In this document: positions 37,835-48,401 of the stretch, in pieces
Layout: every line of letters begins with the position of its first letter
Position numbering within the stretch: position 1 is the stretch's first letter
Assembly (NCBI GenBank): GCA_013388425.1
Contig: JACADV010000073.1
Coordinates: 1-62,754, forward strand
Direction: 5' to 3'
Origin: Thermoanaerobaculaceae bacterium
Lineage (GTDB): Bacteria; Acidobacteriota; Thermoanaerobaculia; Thermoanaerobaculales; Thermoanaerobaculaceae
DNA length: 62,754 nt
The notes under the pieces: model-generated
Databases searched by the model: none
Told to the model about the DNA's origin: nothing
The model's input: the letters and a program-made list of their open reading frames with translations, nothing else
Translations under genes and position numbers: made by a program

Positions 37835-38586
37835 TCCAGCTCGAGGGGGTGTGGCGCACCTACCGGGTGGGGGACAGCGTGGTGCACGCCCTGCGCCACG
37901 TGTCGCTTGCGATCCGGCGGGGGGAACACGTGGCGGTGATCGGGCCCTCCGGTTCGGGCAAGTCCACGCTCCTGCACGTGCTCGGCTGTCTCGATCGACC
38001 CACCGCCGGGCGGTACACCTTCGCCGGCCGCGAGGTGGGGACGCTCTCGGACGAGGAGCGGTCGGCCCTGCGCCAGAAGAGCATCGGTTTCGTCTTCCAG
38101 TTCTTCCACCTGCTGCCGCGCCTCACGGCCGTAGGCAACGTGGAACTACCCATGCTCTTTGCTGGCGTTCCCGCCCAGGAGCGGCGCCAGCGGGCGCTGG
38201 CGGCACTTGCCGCGGTGGGGCTCGCCCCCCGCGCTGGCCATCGCCCCGACCAGCTCTCGGGCGGGGAGTGCCAGCGCGTGGCCATCGCCCGGGCGGCGGT
38301 GATGTCCCCCGAGCTGCTCCTGGCCGATGAACCCACGGGGAACCTGGACCGCGCTGCTGCCGCCGAGGTGATGGAACTCCTGGAGGCGATGCACGCGCGG
38401 GGGCTCACCCTGGTGGTGGTGACCCACGATCCGGCTATTGCCAAGCGGGCTCGCCGCGTGATCCAGATGTGCGATGGGGAAATCCTGGAGGACAGCGGCG
38501 CCCTGGCGGACGAGGGGGGGCGGCGGGGGGCGGAGCGACCCGAGGGTGCTCCCTCGGCACCCTCCCAGAGCGGGGTGGGCGAGTGA
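37831..38586 (+). CDS. ABC exporter ATPase (MacB/LolD type)
   Basis: A 251-residue ATPase of the MacB/LolD/FtsE class. Walker [10 protein letters not shown] near residue 39, Q-loop [21 protein letters not shown], signature [14 protein letters not shown], Walker [13 protein letters not shown] and switch-histidine VTHD are complete. The [16 protein letters not shown] segment is typical of this class. The last ~30 residues are a low-complexity Gly/Arg/Ser tail. It starts with GTG in a four-base overlap with the adaptor gene and ends in a four-base overlap with the first permease gene. Confidence 0.92.
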   Translation: MIQLEGVWRTYRVGDSVVHALRHVSLAIRRGEHVAVIGPSGSGKSTLLHVLGCLDRPTAGRYTFAGREVGTLSDEERSALRQKSIGFVFQFFHLLPRLTAVGNVELPMLFAGVPAQERRQRALAALAAVGLAPRAGHRPDQLSGGECQRVAIARAAVMSPELLLADEPTGNLDRAAAAEVMELLEAMHARGLTLVVVTHDPAIAKRARRVIQMCDGEILEDSGALADEGGRRGAERPEGAPSAPSQSGVGE

Positions 38587-39779
38587 GAGCGCGCGATCTC
38601 CTCCTGTTTGTCCTCGGGGCGCTCGAGGGACACCGCCTGCGCACCGCCCTGTCGGTGGCTGGGGTGGCCATTGGCATTGCCGCCGTGGTATGCCTCACCG
38701 CCCTGGGCGAGGGGGCACGTCGCTACGTAACGCAGGAGTTTGCCCTGTTGGGTTCCAACCTGCTCATCGTCATGCCCGGACGGGTGGAAACCAGCGGCGC
38801 GGCCCCCTGGGGCGGCGTGACGCACGATCTCACCCTGGCCGACTACGTGGCGGTCTCGCGCCTGCGCGGGGTGCGCAAGACGGCCCCGTTGTGCGTCGCC
38901 ACCGAAACGGTGAAGGCGGGCGAGCGGTCGCGCCCCGTACCGGTGTTGGGCACCACCGCCGAGTTCCTGGAGGTGCGGCGGCTGGTGGTGGCGGCGGGCG
39001 AGTACCTGCCCCCCGGTGACCCAACCCAGGGCGGTACCGAGATGGTGCTGGGGCCGAAGGTGGCCCGGGAACTGTTCCCCGGCGCGAGCCCCTTGGGCCA
39101 GGTGGTGCGGGCCGGTGCGTGGCGCTTCCGCGTCACGGGCGTGCTCGCGCCGCGCGGGCGCTCCCTGGGCTTTGACCTGGACGACGTGGTTTTCATCCCC
39201 GTGCAGACGGCTATGCGCATGTTCAACCGACGCTCGCTCTTCCGCATCCTCGTGGAGGCCCAGGAGTACGGGGCGATGGCGGTGACCAGGCGGGAGGTGC
39301 TGGCACTGCTCGCCCAGCGGCACCGCGCCGAGGACGTCACGGTGATCACCCAGGACGCCCTCATGACGGCCTTCTCCTCGATCCTCCGCGCCCTCACACT
39401 GGCACTCGTTGGGATTGCCTCGGTGTCGCTGGCGGTGGCCGGGGTCGGGATCATGAACGTCATGCTCGTCTCGGTCAGCGAACGACGCAGCGAGATCGGG
39501 CTGCTGAAGGCGCTGGGCGCGCGCAACCGGCAGGTGCTCGGGGCGTTCCTGGCAGAAGCGGTGGTGCTGGCCGCTGCGGGTGGGGTGGCCGGGATCCTGC
39601 TGGGCTTCGCTGCGGTGCGCCTGTTCGTGAACATCTACCCCACCTTTCCCGCGGTTCCTCCCCTCTGGGCCGTAGTCCTGGCGCTCACCATGTCCGTAGG
39701 GGTGGGGGCGCTGTTTGGCGTGTGGCCCGCGCAGCGGGCAACGCGGCTCGATCCCGTGGCCGCCCTGTCGCGGAGGTAG
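38583..39779 (+). CDS. MacB-like ABC permease (first)
   Basis: A 398-residue permease of the FtsX/MacB family. Topology: one N-terminal helix after [36 protein letters not shown], a periplasmic MacB-type domain of about 220 residues, then three C-terminal helices including [25 protein letters not shown], the coupling motif of the family. The GTG start overlaps the ATPase stop by four bases. The second permease starts 2 bases after its stop. Mechanotransmission of ATPase motions to the periplasm is the accepted mode for the family; the cargo is unknown. Confidence 0.9.
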   Translation: MRARDLLLFVLGALEGHRLRTALSVAGVAIGIAAVVCLTALGEGARRYVTQEFALLGSNLLIVMPGRVETSGAAPWGGVTHDLTLADYVAVSRLRGVRKTAPLCVATETVKAGERSRPVPVLGTTAEFLEVRRLVVAAGEYLPPGDPTQGGTEMVLGPKVARELFPGASPLGQVVRAGAWRFRVTGVLAPRGRSLGFDLDDVVFIPVQTAMRMFNRRSLFRILVEAQEYGAMAVTRREVLALLAQRHRAEDVTVITQDALMTAFSSILRALTLALVGIASVSLAVAGVGIMNVMLVSVSERRSEIGLLKALGARNRQVLGAFLAEAVVLAAAGGVAGILLGFAAVRLFVNIYPTFPAVPPLWAVVLALTMSVGVGALFGVWPAQRATRLDPVAALSRR

Positions 39780-39781
39780 CC

Positions 39782-40984
39782 GTGGCACCCCTGGAGATCC
39801 TCGGGTTCGTGCTCGCCGCCCTCGAGGGGCAGCGCCTGCGCTCGGCCCTCTCCGCCCTGGGGGTGGCGATTGCCGTCACGGCGGTGATTCTCCTCACCTC
39901 CCTGGGCGAGGGGACGCGCCAGTACATCGTGGCCCAGTTCACCCAGTTCGGGACCAACCTCATCGCCGTGAGCCCCGGCAAGGTGAAGACCTTTGGCGTT
40001 CCCGGGGTGTTGGGGGGCACGACCCACAAGCTCACCATTGCGGACGCCGTGGCGCTGCGGCAGCTGCCCGGGGTCGAAGCGGTGGTGCCGGTGGCGTTCG
40101 GGCAAGCGGCGGTGGAGGCGGGGCAACGGAGCCGCAGCGTGTTCGTGTACGGCGTCAACCACGAGGCGGCAACGGCCTGGCGCTTCCGCGTCGCCCAGGG
40201 GGACTTTCTCCCGCCGGGGGAGGCGAGCCGTCAGGGCGCCTCCGCCGTGCTCGGGCCCAAGCTGGCCCGCGAACTGTTCGGTGCGACCGCCCCCCTCGGC
40301 CGCCGGGTGCGCATCGGCGGGCGGAGCTTTCTGGCCATCGGGGTCATGGAGGCAAAGGGCCAGCTCTTGGGTTTCGACCTGGACGACTCGGCCTACATCC
40401 CCGTGGCCAGCGCCATGGATATGTTCAACCAGAGCGAGCTCATGGAAATTGACGTGATGGCCCGGAGTGCCGAGGCGATCCCGTCGGTGATGCGGGCAAT
40501 TCGCCAGACGCTTGTGGCGCGCCACCGGGGCGAGGAGGACTTCACCGTCACCTCGCAGACCGAGATGCTGGACACCTTCGGACGGGTCATTGGCATCATC
40601 ACCGTGGCAGTCTCGGCCATCGCTGGGATTTCCCTCCTCGTGGGCGGGATGGGGATTCTGACCGTGATGTGGATCTCTGTCCACCAGCGCACCGCCGAAG
40701 TGGGCTTGCTGCGGGCGCTGGGAGTGACGCGGGCAACGGTGGGGCGGCTGTTCCTCCTGGAAGCGGTGACGCTAGCCATGGCCGGGGGGGTTGCGGGCCT
40801 GGCCCTCGCCTTTGCCACCGGCGCTGCCCTCCGCGCCGCGCTGCCCGGTCTGCCGCTCCACACGCCGCCGGGCTCCGTAGCGGCGGGCCTCCTCATGAGC
40901 CTGGTGGTGGGGGTGGTCTCGGGCCTCCTCCCCGCCCGGCGAGCGGCGGAGCTGGACCCCATCGACGCCCTGCGGGCGGAGTGA
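39782..40984 (+). CDS. MacB-like ABC permease (second)
   Basis: A 400-residue paralogue of the preceding permease with the same order of parts: [40 protein letters not shown], periplasmic domain with [28 protein letters not shown], and the C-terminal motif [27 protein letters not shown]. Two separate permease genes with a single ATPase suggest a heterodimeric membrane part rather than the usual MacB homodimer. It starts with GTG two bases after the first permease and ends 10 bases from the convergent dedA stop. Confidence 0.9.
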   Translation: MAPLEILGFVLAALEGQRLRSALSALGVAIAVTAVILLTSLGEGTRQYIVAQFTQFGTNLIAVSPGKVKTFGVPGVLGGTTHKLTIADAVALRQLPGVEAVVPVAFGQAAVEAGQRSRSVFVYGVNHEAATAWRFRVAQGDFLPPGEASRQGASAVLGPKLARELFGATAPLGRRVRIGGRSFLAIGVMEAKGQLLGFDLDDSAYIPVASAMDMFNQSELMEIDVMARSAEAIPSVMRAIRQTLVARHRGEEDFTVTSQTEMLDTFGRVIGIITVAVSAIAGISLLVGGMGILTVMWISVHQRTAEVGLLRALGVTRATVGRLFLLEAVTLAMAGGVAGLALAFATGAALRAALPGLPLHTPPGSVAAGLLMSLVVGVVSGLLPARRAAELDPIDALRAE

Positions 40985-40994
40985 GGGCGGGGGT

Positions 40995-41633
40995 TCAGCG
41001 CCGGCGCTGGCGCAGGTACTCCACCACCCCCGGCAGCACCGAGATGAGGATGATGGCCAGGATGACCAGGGAAAAGTGCCGCCGCACCACTGGCAAGTTG
41101 CCGAACTGGTAGCCCCCGAATACGAGCAGCACCACCCACGCCACACCACCGATGACGTTGTAGGCGAGGAAGCGCGGATAGGACATGCGGCCGATGCCGG
41201 CCACGAAGGGGGCAAAGGTGCGGATGATGGGGATGAAGCGAGCGAGGATGATGGTTTTGCCGCCGTGGCGCTCGTAGAAGGCGTGGGTGCGCTCCAAGTG
41301 CTTGCGGTTGAGGAGGCGCACGTCCTCGCGGTGGAACACCTTGGGGCCCACCGCGAAGCCCACCCAGTAGTTGACCGTGTCGCCCACCACGGCGGCGCCG
41401 GCGAGCACGAGCATGGCGACCAACAGGTCGAGAGAGCCGCGCGCCGCCAGGGTGCCCACCGCAAAGAGCAACGAGTCGCCGGGCAAAAACGGTGTCACCA
41501 CCAGGCCGGTTTCGCAGAATACGATGACGAAGAGCACCAGGTGCGTCCAGGCCCCAAAGGTGGTGATGAGGGTGTCCAGGTGGGTGTCGAGGTGCAGCAC
41601 CCAGTCCACGAAGAGGTGGAAGAGGTCCGTCAC
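40995..41633 (-). CDS. dedA: DedA-family membrane protein
   Basis: A 212-residue DedA/SNARE-associated-type protein. Features: FCETGLVVTPFLPGDSLLFAVGTLAARG (the conserved E...PGD re-entrant region), GDTVNYWVG, the basic motif HGGKTIILARFIPIIRTFAPFVAGIGRMSYPRFLAYNVIGG and four to five hydrophobic helices. Members flip or carry lipids such as undecaprenyl phosphate or phosphatidylethanolamine; which one applies here cannot be told. GTG 41633 follows GAGGG at good spacing, while a longer frame from 41669 would add an Arg-rich lead. It is the last gene of a minus-strand run after the alkaline phosphatase and AlaX genes. Confidence 0.9.
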   Translation of the reverse strand: MTDLFHLFVDWVLHLDTHLDTLITTFGAWTHLVLFVIVFCETGLVVTPFLPGDSLLFAVGTLAARGSLDLLVAMLVLAGAAVVGDTVNYWVGFAVGPKVFHREDVRLLNRKHLERTHAFYERHGGKTIILARFIPIIRTFAPFVAGIGRMSYPRFLAYNVIGGVAWVVLLVFGGYQFGNLPVVRRHFSLVILAIILISVLPGVVEYLRQRRR

Positions 41634-41711
41634 GCGACCCTCACGCTCCCTGCGCGCCGAGCCGGACACCGGCCGGGGTCGGGACGGGGCAGCGACCCCC
41701 CGCGGGCGGCA

Positions 41712-42905
41712 TCACCGCCCCTCCAGTGCTGCCCGAAGCCAGGCCAGTGCCGCCTCCCGCCCATCGAGAGCAGGGGCCTTCCCCTGGAAGAGCTGGCCGC
41801 TCCCACCGCCGCGGCCACCCAGCCGGGTTGCCACTTCCCGGCCGCAGGCCTGCACGTCCAGGGGGCAGTGGGCTCCTGCCACCAGCACGAAGCAGGCACC
41901 TGCCGCGGCGCGTGCCGAGAGGAACGCCGCCTTGTCCGGGGCCGCTGCCGCCAGCGTGCGGGCCAGGCGCTGCAGAAACGCAAGCTCGCGCTCCTCGAAG
42001 TGAGCCTCGACGAAGGGCGCCTCCGTGCGGGCCAACTCCCGCGCCATGGCCTCGGCGAGCTCCGCTTCGGTTGCCGAGAGCTTCTTCTCCAGGGCTCGCA
42101 GTACCTCCAGGCGCGCGGCCACTGCTTCCGGGAGTTCGTGATCGGGGGCGCCCAGCAGGGTGCGCAGCGCCGCGTTGCGGCTCTCGTGGGCGGCGAGGCG
42201 CCGCCGCAGCCGGCCACCGGCCACGAAGAAGAGGCGGGTGCCGCCCCGCATCGGTTCGCTGCCCAAGACGGCAAGAGCTTCGATTTCCGCCGTCGAGCGG
42301 AGGTGGGTACCGCCACAGGTGTTGCAGTCCACGCCCTCGATCTCCACGAGCCGCACCTCCCCCACGTGGTCCGCTGGCAGGCCGCGGCTGCGGACCCCCT
42401 CCATGCGGGCAAACTCGGCTGCCCCCACCCGCCGCGTGCGCACCGGTCGGGCGGCGCGGATCTCTTGAGCTACCGCCTCCTCCAGGGCGGCCAGTTGCCC
42501 CGGTGTCAGGGCCGGGACGTCCAGCTCGATATCGCAGGTGGTCTCCCCCAGGTGGAAGGCAGTGGTGGCCCAGGCGAAGCGATCGGCAGCCACCGCCGTC
42601 AGGAGGTGCTGGGCGGTGTGCTGCTGCATGTGGTCGAAGCGGCGCGGCCAATCCAGACGAACCCGCACCTGTCCCGCGGCGAGGGGAGCTGCCAGGAGGT
42701 GGAGGATGTCTTCTCCGCGCCGCTGCACGTCCACCACTTCCACCTCGTCCACAAAGCCACGGTCGGCAGGCTGGCCTCCCCCCTCGGGGTAGAGGACCGT
42801 TTGCGAGAGCACCACCCAGGGCCGGCCGTCCTCGCTCCCGCTGGCCACCACCTCCGCCTGGCACTCGCGGCGGTAGGCGTCCTCCTCGAAGAGGGGGACC
42901 GTCAT
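41712..42905 (-). CDS. Alanyl-tRNA editing protein (AlaX with DHHA1 domain)
   Basis: A 397-residue free-standing trans-editing factor that hydrolyses mischarged Ser- or Gly-tRNA(Ala). Residues 1-~90 match the AlaRS-like barrel (FEEDAYRRECQAEV, LYPEGGGQPADRG). The zinc-dependent editing site is given by HTAQH near residue 115 and CNTCGGTH near 215. A helical linker with repeated Glu/Leu/Arg follows, then a DHHA1 C-domain ending in the glycine-rich GGRGGGSGQLFQGK, the usual tRNA-contact motif. This is the long (AlaX-L) form. Its ATG overlaps the stop of the upstream phosphatase gene by four bases. Confidence 0.9.
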   Translation of the reverse strand: MTVPLFEEDAYRRECQAEVVASGSEDGRPWVVLSQTVLYPEGGGQPADRGFVDEVEVVDVQRRGEDILHLLAAPLAAGQVRVRLDWPRRFDHMQQHTAQHLLTAVAADRFAWATTAFHLGETTCDIELDVPALTPGQLAALEEAVAQEIRAARPVRTRRVGAAEFARMEGVRSRGLPADHVGEVRLVEIEGVDCNTCGGTHLRSTAEIEALAVLGSEPMRGGTRLFFVAGGRLRRRLAAHESRNAALRTLLGAPDHELPEAVAARLEVLRALEKKLSATEAELAEAMARELARTEAPFVEAHFEERELAFLQRLARTLAAAAPDKAAFLSARAAAGACFVLVAGAHCPLDVQACGREVATRLGGRGGGSGQLFQGKAPALDGREAALAWLRAALEGR

Positions 42906-44719
42906 CGCTCCGGCCGTTTCCCCGGGGCGGGTGGTGGCTCGCCCACCGCCCGCAGGATGGCGAAGAACACCTGGGTGTTGTCCTTTACCCCAGCCAGTTG
43001 CTCGGCGCCCGGCCCCAGGGCCGAGAGGGGGACGTCCACGGCGGTGTGCACGCACTGGGTGGGCGCGTAACCCTCGGCAGGAACCTGGACGGGTGTGACC
43101 CCACCCAGCAGCACGCCGCGCCCCCCGTCGCGTTCCGGGTTGGGGTGCACAAAGCGGTCGCGCCCCACCCGGCCCAGGGCAGGGGGCACGGGGCGGGGCT
43201 GCGACTGCCAGTCCTCGTAGCGATCGGGGCAGGCCCCGAAGTGGATGACGACCTTGGCGGGTCCATCCACGCTGTCGGGGAAACCGTCGCCATCGGCATC
43301 GTTGGTGGGAGGCAGGCCGCCAGCGTCGTACGTCTGCAGGTACTCGCGCGTGCCCAGGTGCGCTGCATCGCCCATGCCGGGGAGGACCACCCCGCCGGTC
43401 TCGTGGTCGGCGGTGACGATGACGAGGGTGTCGTTACCGGGGTCCGCGTCGCTGTTGCTGGTGTTGGCAAACGCCACGGCAGCCGCGACGGCGCGGTCGA
43501 AGGCGAGCACCTCCCACACCATGCGTTCCTGGTCGGCGATGTGCGCCTGCCGGTCGATGTGGGCGCCCTCCACGAGCAGGAAAAAACCCTCACGGTGGCG
43601 CGCCAGCACCGCCAGGGCCGCGCGGGTCATGACCTCCAGCGTGGGCTGCTCGGGAAAGTTCTTGATCACCTCGGGGTCGCCGCGACGCTGCAGGTCGAAG
43701 GCGGTGTTCATGTGGCTGTCGTGGAACAGGCCCAGGATCCTCTCGGCACCACCCGCGACGCTGGCCTCCAGCTCCGCGGCCGTGGTGGGGGTGGCGAAGC
43801 CCAGCTGCCGGAACGCCCCGAGAAGCGCTCCGCCCGCGGCGGCAAAGTGGCGCCGCCCCCCGCCCAGGAGGATCCGCAGGTAACCCGCAGAGGCGGCAGC
43901 CAGCTCGCCGCGGGCAATGAGCTCGGCGCTGCCCCGGTCGGCGGCGTGGGCGAGAAACCCGGCCGGGGTGGCATCGGTCACGTCGGCGGTGGTCACCACC
44001 CCGCTCACCATCCCCCGGCGGCGCGCCAAGAGGCTGGGGAGCTCTTCGATGGCTGCGTTGTCGTTGCTGTCTTCCGGTGTCTCGTCGGGGAAGACCCCCA
44101 GCAGGCCGTTGGCGGTCTTGGTGCCGGTGGCCATGGCGTGGGCGGCGGCAGCCGAGTCGGTCACGAGGCCCGAGAGCGAGGAAGTGGCCAGGAACCCCGC
44201 CACGGGTAGCTGCTCCATGGCCAGGAGGGCGCCCGGTCGGCCGGCAACGACGCCGTGCAGGAAGAGCCGTGCCGCCACGCGATGGGCAAGCCCCATGCCG
44301 TCGCCGATGAGAAGGATGACGTTGCGGGCCGCTTGGCGGGGCGGCGCTGGCCACGCTTCTGCCACCAGCTCGCGGCTCCCCCTCGCAGCCACGGTGCCGT
44401 CGGCGCCCGTCACCGTCACCTCCAGGCGGTGCACCCCGGCCTTGCGCAGCTCGAGCTGGCGCACCACCCACGCCTGGCCCGCGGCGCTGACGGGGGCGAG
44501 GGGTACCCCGTCCAGGGTCACCCGGGGGGGTGCGGGGAGAGGCGCGTCGGCGGCGATCCGCACGTCGAAGCGCTGCCCCACCGCCAGGTGGGTGTCGGGT
44601 GGCGGGGCCATGGTGAGCTGCGTGGCCGCAGCAGCCGGCGCCACGGCGGGCCAGAGTCCAGCGGAGAGAAGGATCGCAAGGAATCGGTGCACGGCATCCC
44701 CCAAACCTGCGGCGCTCAT
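42902..44719 (-). CDS. Secreted alkaline phosphatase with calcium-binding repeat
   Basis: A 605-residue exported phosphomonoesterase. Residues 1-32 form a signal peptide (FLAILLSAGLWPAVAPAAAA). Residues 40-120 are an Ig-like beta domain. The alkaline phosphatase core starts near 130: metal-binding NVILLIGDGMG (Asp140), nucleophile Ser189 in LVTDSAAAAHAMATG, EGAHIDRQAH (384-393) and DHETGG (438-443). An insertion at 473-486, NDADGDGFPDSVDG, is a thrombospondin-type-3-like calcium loop. It should release phosphate from organic esters in the periplasm or outside. No pho-box-like element was recognised. The AlaX gene downstream overlaps its stop. Confidence 0.9.
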   Translation of the reverse strand: MSAAGLGDAVHRFLAILLSAGLWPAVAPAAAATQLTMAPPPDTHLAVGQRFDVRIAADAPLPAPPRVTLDGVPLAPVSAAGQAWVVRQLELRKAGVHRLEVTVTGADGTVAARGSRELVAEAWPAPPRQAARNVILLIGDGMGLAHRVAARLFLHGVVAGRPGALLAMEQLPVAGFLATSSLSGLVTDSAAAAHAMATGTKTANGLLGVFPDETPEDSNDNAAIEELPSLLARRRGMVSGVVTTADVTDATPAGFLAHAADRGSAELIARGELAAASAGYLRILLGGGRRHFAAAGGALLGAFRQLGFATPTTAAELEASVAGGAERILGLFHDSHMNTAFDLQRRGDPEVIKNFPEQPTLEVMTRAALAVLARHREGFFLLVEGAHIDRQAHIADQERMVWEVLAFDRAVAAAVAFANTSNSDADPGNDTLVIVTADHETGGVVLPGMGDAAHLGTREYLQTYDAGGLPPTNDADGDGFPDSVDGPAKVVIHFGACPDRYEDWQSQPRPVPPALGRVGRDRFVHPNPERDGGRGVLLGGVTPVQVPAEGYAPTQCVHTAVDVPLSALGPGAEQLAGVKDNTQVFFAILRAVGEPPPAPGKRPER

Positions 44720-44762
44720 GGTAGCCGATGCCGAGCTGGCGCGGTGGGGGGAGGTGGAGTAG

Positions 44763-46136
<1,374 letters not shown>

Positions 46137-46178
46137 GCCCCGTTGCCGGGGAAAGTTCGGCGAGGGAGTCCGGCCGTG

Positions 46179-46184
46179 TACACT
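46179..46184 (+). promoter_or_regulatory. -10-like TACACT of fmt (leaderless)
   Basis: TACACT ends 7 bases before the fmt ATG. The gap TTCGGCG contains no Shine-Dalgarno sequence. A weak TTCGGC lies 17 bases upstream. A small CCCCG-TTGC-CGGGG hairpin at 46138-46151, after ahcY, precedes it. Confidence 0.45.
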
Positions 46185-46191
46185 TTCGGCG

Positions 46192-47127
46192 ATGCGCATC
46201 GTTTTTTTTGGAACCCCTGACTTTGCGGTGCCCTCCCTGCGCGCCCTCGTGGAGGCCGGGCACGAGGTCGCGCTGGTGGTGAGCCGCCCCGACAAACCAG
46301 CGGGGCGACGCCTGCGGGTGGCCACCCCACCGGTGGTGGCGGAGGCGCGGCGGCTGGGTCTCGCGGTCACGCAGCCGGCCAAGCTGTCGGGGGAGGGTTT
46401 TGCGGCCCGGCTGCGCGAAGTGGCTGCCGAGGTGGCCGTGGTCGTGGCCTACGGCCGGCTTATCCCGGCACCCCTCCTGGCCATCCCGCGCTGGGGGTTC
46501 GTCAACCTCCACCCCTCGCTCTTGCCGCGCCACCGTGGTCCCTCCCCCATCCAGTGGGCGATCGCGAGCGGCGACAGCACCACGGGAGTCTCCACCATGC
46601 TGCTGGACGAGGGCATGGACACGGGTCCCATCCTCCTCCAGCGGCCCACGGCCATCGGCCCTGGCGAGCGAGCGCTGGAGCTGGAACGGCGACTGGCGGA
46701 GCTGGGGGCGGAGCTCGTGGTGGCAACCCTGGCCGGCCTCGAGGCCGGCACCGTGCGCCCCCAGCCCCAGGATCACCGGCTGGCCACGGTGACACCGAAA
46801 CTGGAGCGCAGCATGGGGCGGGTGGACTGGCACCTCACCGCCCAGGAGCTGGAGCGGCGCTGCCGGGCGTTTGACCCCTGGCCAGGGCTGTACTGCACCT
46901 TCCGCGGCGGCCGACTCAAGGTGCACGGCCTCGAGGTGGGGCCGCCCCTTGCCGGGACGGAACCGCCCGGCACGGTGGTGGCGGTTTCGGCCTCTGGAAT
47001 CTCGGTGCGCTGCGGCAGCGGTACGGTGGCGCTGTTGACCGAACTGCAGCGGGAGGGGCGGCGGCGCCTGCCAGCCGATGCCTTCATCCTCGGGGAGCGG
47101 GTTGCCCGCGGCGAGCGCATGTCCTGA
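46192..47127 (+). CDS. fmt: Methionyl-tRNA formyltransferase
   Basis: A 311-residue enzyme that formylates initiator Met-tRNA with 10-formyl-THF. The N-terminal VFFGTPDFAVPSLRAL, the tRNA-contact loop RPDKPAGRRLRV, the catalytic block NLHPSLLPRHRGPSPIQWAI (Asn, His) and DEGMDTGPIL (Asp) are intact. The C-terminal OB-like domain begins near residue 205 (TPKLERSMGRVDW). A run of eight T bases (46200-46207) sits in codons 3-6, unusual in this GC-rich sequence. The 3' end overlaps the start of rsmB by 50 bases if the upstream rsmB ATG is used, the usual fmt-rsm neighbourhood. No Shine-Dalgarno sequence is seen. Confidence 0.95.
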   Translation: MRIVFFGTPDFAVPSLRALVEAGHEVALVVSRPDKPAGRRLRVATPPVVAEARRLGLAVTQPAKLSGEGFAARLREVAAEVAVVVAYGRLIPAPLLAIPRWGFVNLHPSLLPRHRGPSPIQWAIASGDSTTGVSTMLLDEGMDTGPILLQRPTAIGPGERALELERRLAELGAELVVATLAGLEAGTVRPQPQDHRLATVTPKLERSMGRVDWHLTAQELERRCRAFDPWPGLYCTFRGGRLKVHGLEVGPPLAGTEPPGTVVAVSASGISVRCGSGTVALLTELQREGRRRLPADAFILGERVARGERMS

Positions 47128-48358
47128 CCCGCGGCGCACCGCCGCCACCATCCTCGTCCGCGTCGAAGCGGCCGGGGCGCACGCCGCACGCCTCCTTGGG
47201 GGGGTGCCGCCGCTGGTGCGCGAGCTGGTGCTGGGCACGCTGCGCTGGCAGCTCACCATCGATACCCTGCTCGCGCCGCTGCTGCGGCAGCCCCTGGCCG
47301 AGCTGGAGCCCGTGGTGCGGGTGCTGCTCCGCTTGGGGACCTTCGAGGCCCACCGCCTGTCCACACCGCCCCCCGTTGCCGTCTCGGAAGCGGTGCGCGT
47401 GGCCCGGACTCTGGCACCGGCGGCCTCGGGCTTGGTCAACGCCGTGCTGCGGCGCGTGTGTACCCTGCCCTGGCCCGACCCTGCCGACGCGGCGCTGCCG
47501 CTGTACCTGCGCTTCTCGCACCCGCGGTGGCTGGTGGAACGGTGGCAGCAGCGGTTGGGGGGGCACCTGGAGGCAGCCCTGGCCGCTGCCCAGGAGCCGG
47601 CACCGCTGTTCCTGCTGGCGGCCGCCTCGCATGCGGAGGAGCTTGACGCAGCGGGGTGCGAGCTGGAGCCCCACCCCTTCGTGGCGGGGGTGCTGCGCGT
47701 GCGTAGCGGTGTCGCCACGGCGGTGGCTGCCCTGGCCGCGGGGCGCGCCTACGCCATGGACCCGACGGCAGTGCTGGTGGCGCGGCTCCTGCCACCCTGT
47801 GCCGGGGTGACGGTGGAGCTGGCCGCCGCCCCAGGGGGCAAGAGCCTGGTGCTGGCACTGGAACGGCCCGACACCCCCCGCTGGGCGTTCGACCGGCACC
47901 TGGGGCGGATCGGGCTGCTGCGGCGGGCGGCCGCGCTGGTGCCCTCCCCGCCGCGGGTGGCAGCTGCCGATGGGAACCGGCCGCCGCTGCGCCCCTCCTC
48001 GTGCGGTGCCGTGCTCCTGGACGCCCCCTGTTCGGGAACCGGAACGCTGCGCCGCCACCCCGAGATCCGCTGGCGCCTGCGCCCCGAGGACCTACAGCGG
48101 CACGCCGAGGAGCAACAGCACCTGGCCCGGGCTGCCGCCGAGCTGCTGCAGCCGGGTGGCCTTCTCCTCTACGCCACCTGCTCTCTCGAAGCGGAGGAGA
48201 ACGAAGAGGTGCTAGCGGGGCTGCCGCTGGCGCCAGTGGAGCTTGCAACGCACCTGCCGGTCGGGGTGCCCGCCATCCCCACCCCGCTGGGCGGGGTGAT
48301 CCTCCCCCCGGGCAACCACGGGGACGGGTTCACCGTACACCTGCTCCAGCGCACTTGA
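47078..48358 (+). CDS. rsmB: 16S rRNA (cytosine-C5) methyltransferase, RsmB/Sun type
   Basis: A 426-residue m5C methyltransferase. The N-terminal ~140 residues are a NusB-like RNA-binding domain (RRTAATILVRVEAAG, VRELVLGTLRWQLTID). The catalytic part has the SAM loop VTVELAAAPGGKSLVLA, the motif IV catalytic cysteine in DAPCSGTGTLRRHPEIRW, and the motif VI cysteine in LLYATCSLEAEENE; both cysteines are needed for the m5C mechanism. The only ATG start, 47078, lies well inside fmt. TTG 47102, with GGGGAGC just before it, is a credible alternative and shortens the overlap. The target in homologues is C967 of 16S rRNA. Confidence 0.9.
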   Translation: MPSSSGSGLPAASACPDPRRTAATILVRVEAAGAHAARLLGGVPPLVRELVLGTLRWQLTIDTLLAPLLRQPLAELEPVVRVLLRLGTFEAHRLSTPPPVAVSEAVRVARTLAPAASGLVNAVLRRVCTLPWPDPADAALPLYLRFSHPRWLVERWQQRLGGHLEAALAAAQEPAPLFLLAAASHAEELDAAGCELEPHPFVAGVLRVRSGVATAVAALAAGRAYAMDPTAVLVARLLPPCAGVTVELAAAPGGKSLVLALERPDTPRWAFDRHLGRIGLLRRAAALVPSPPRVAAADGNRPPLRPSSCGAVLLDAPCSGTGTLRRHPEIRWRLRPEDLQRHAEEQQHLARAAAELLQPGGLLLYATCSLEAEENEEVLAGLPLAPVELATHLPVGVPAIPTPLGGVILPPGNHGDGFTVHLLQRT

Positions 48359-48401
48359 ACGCGGCGCCGAGGCCGTGTACTGTGCGGTGCGAGGTCGAGC
48401 C

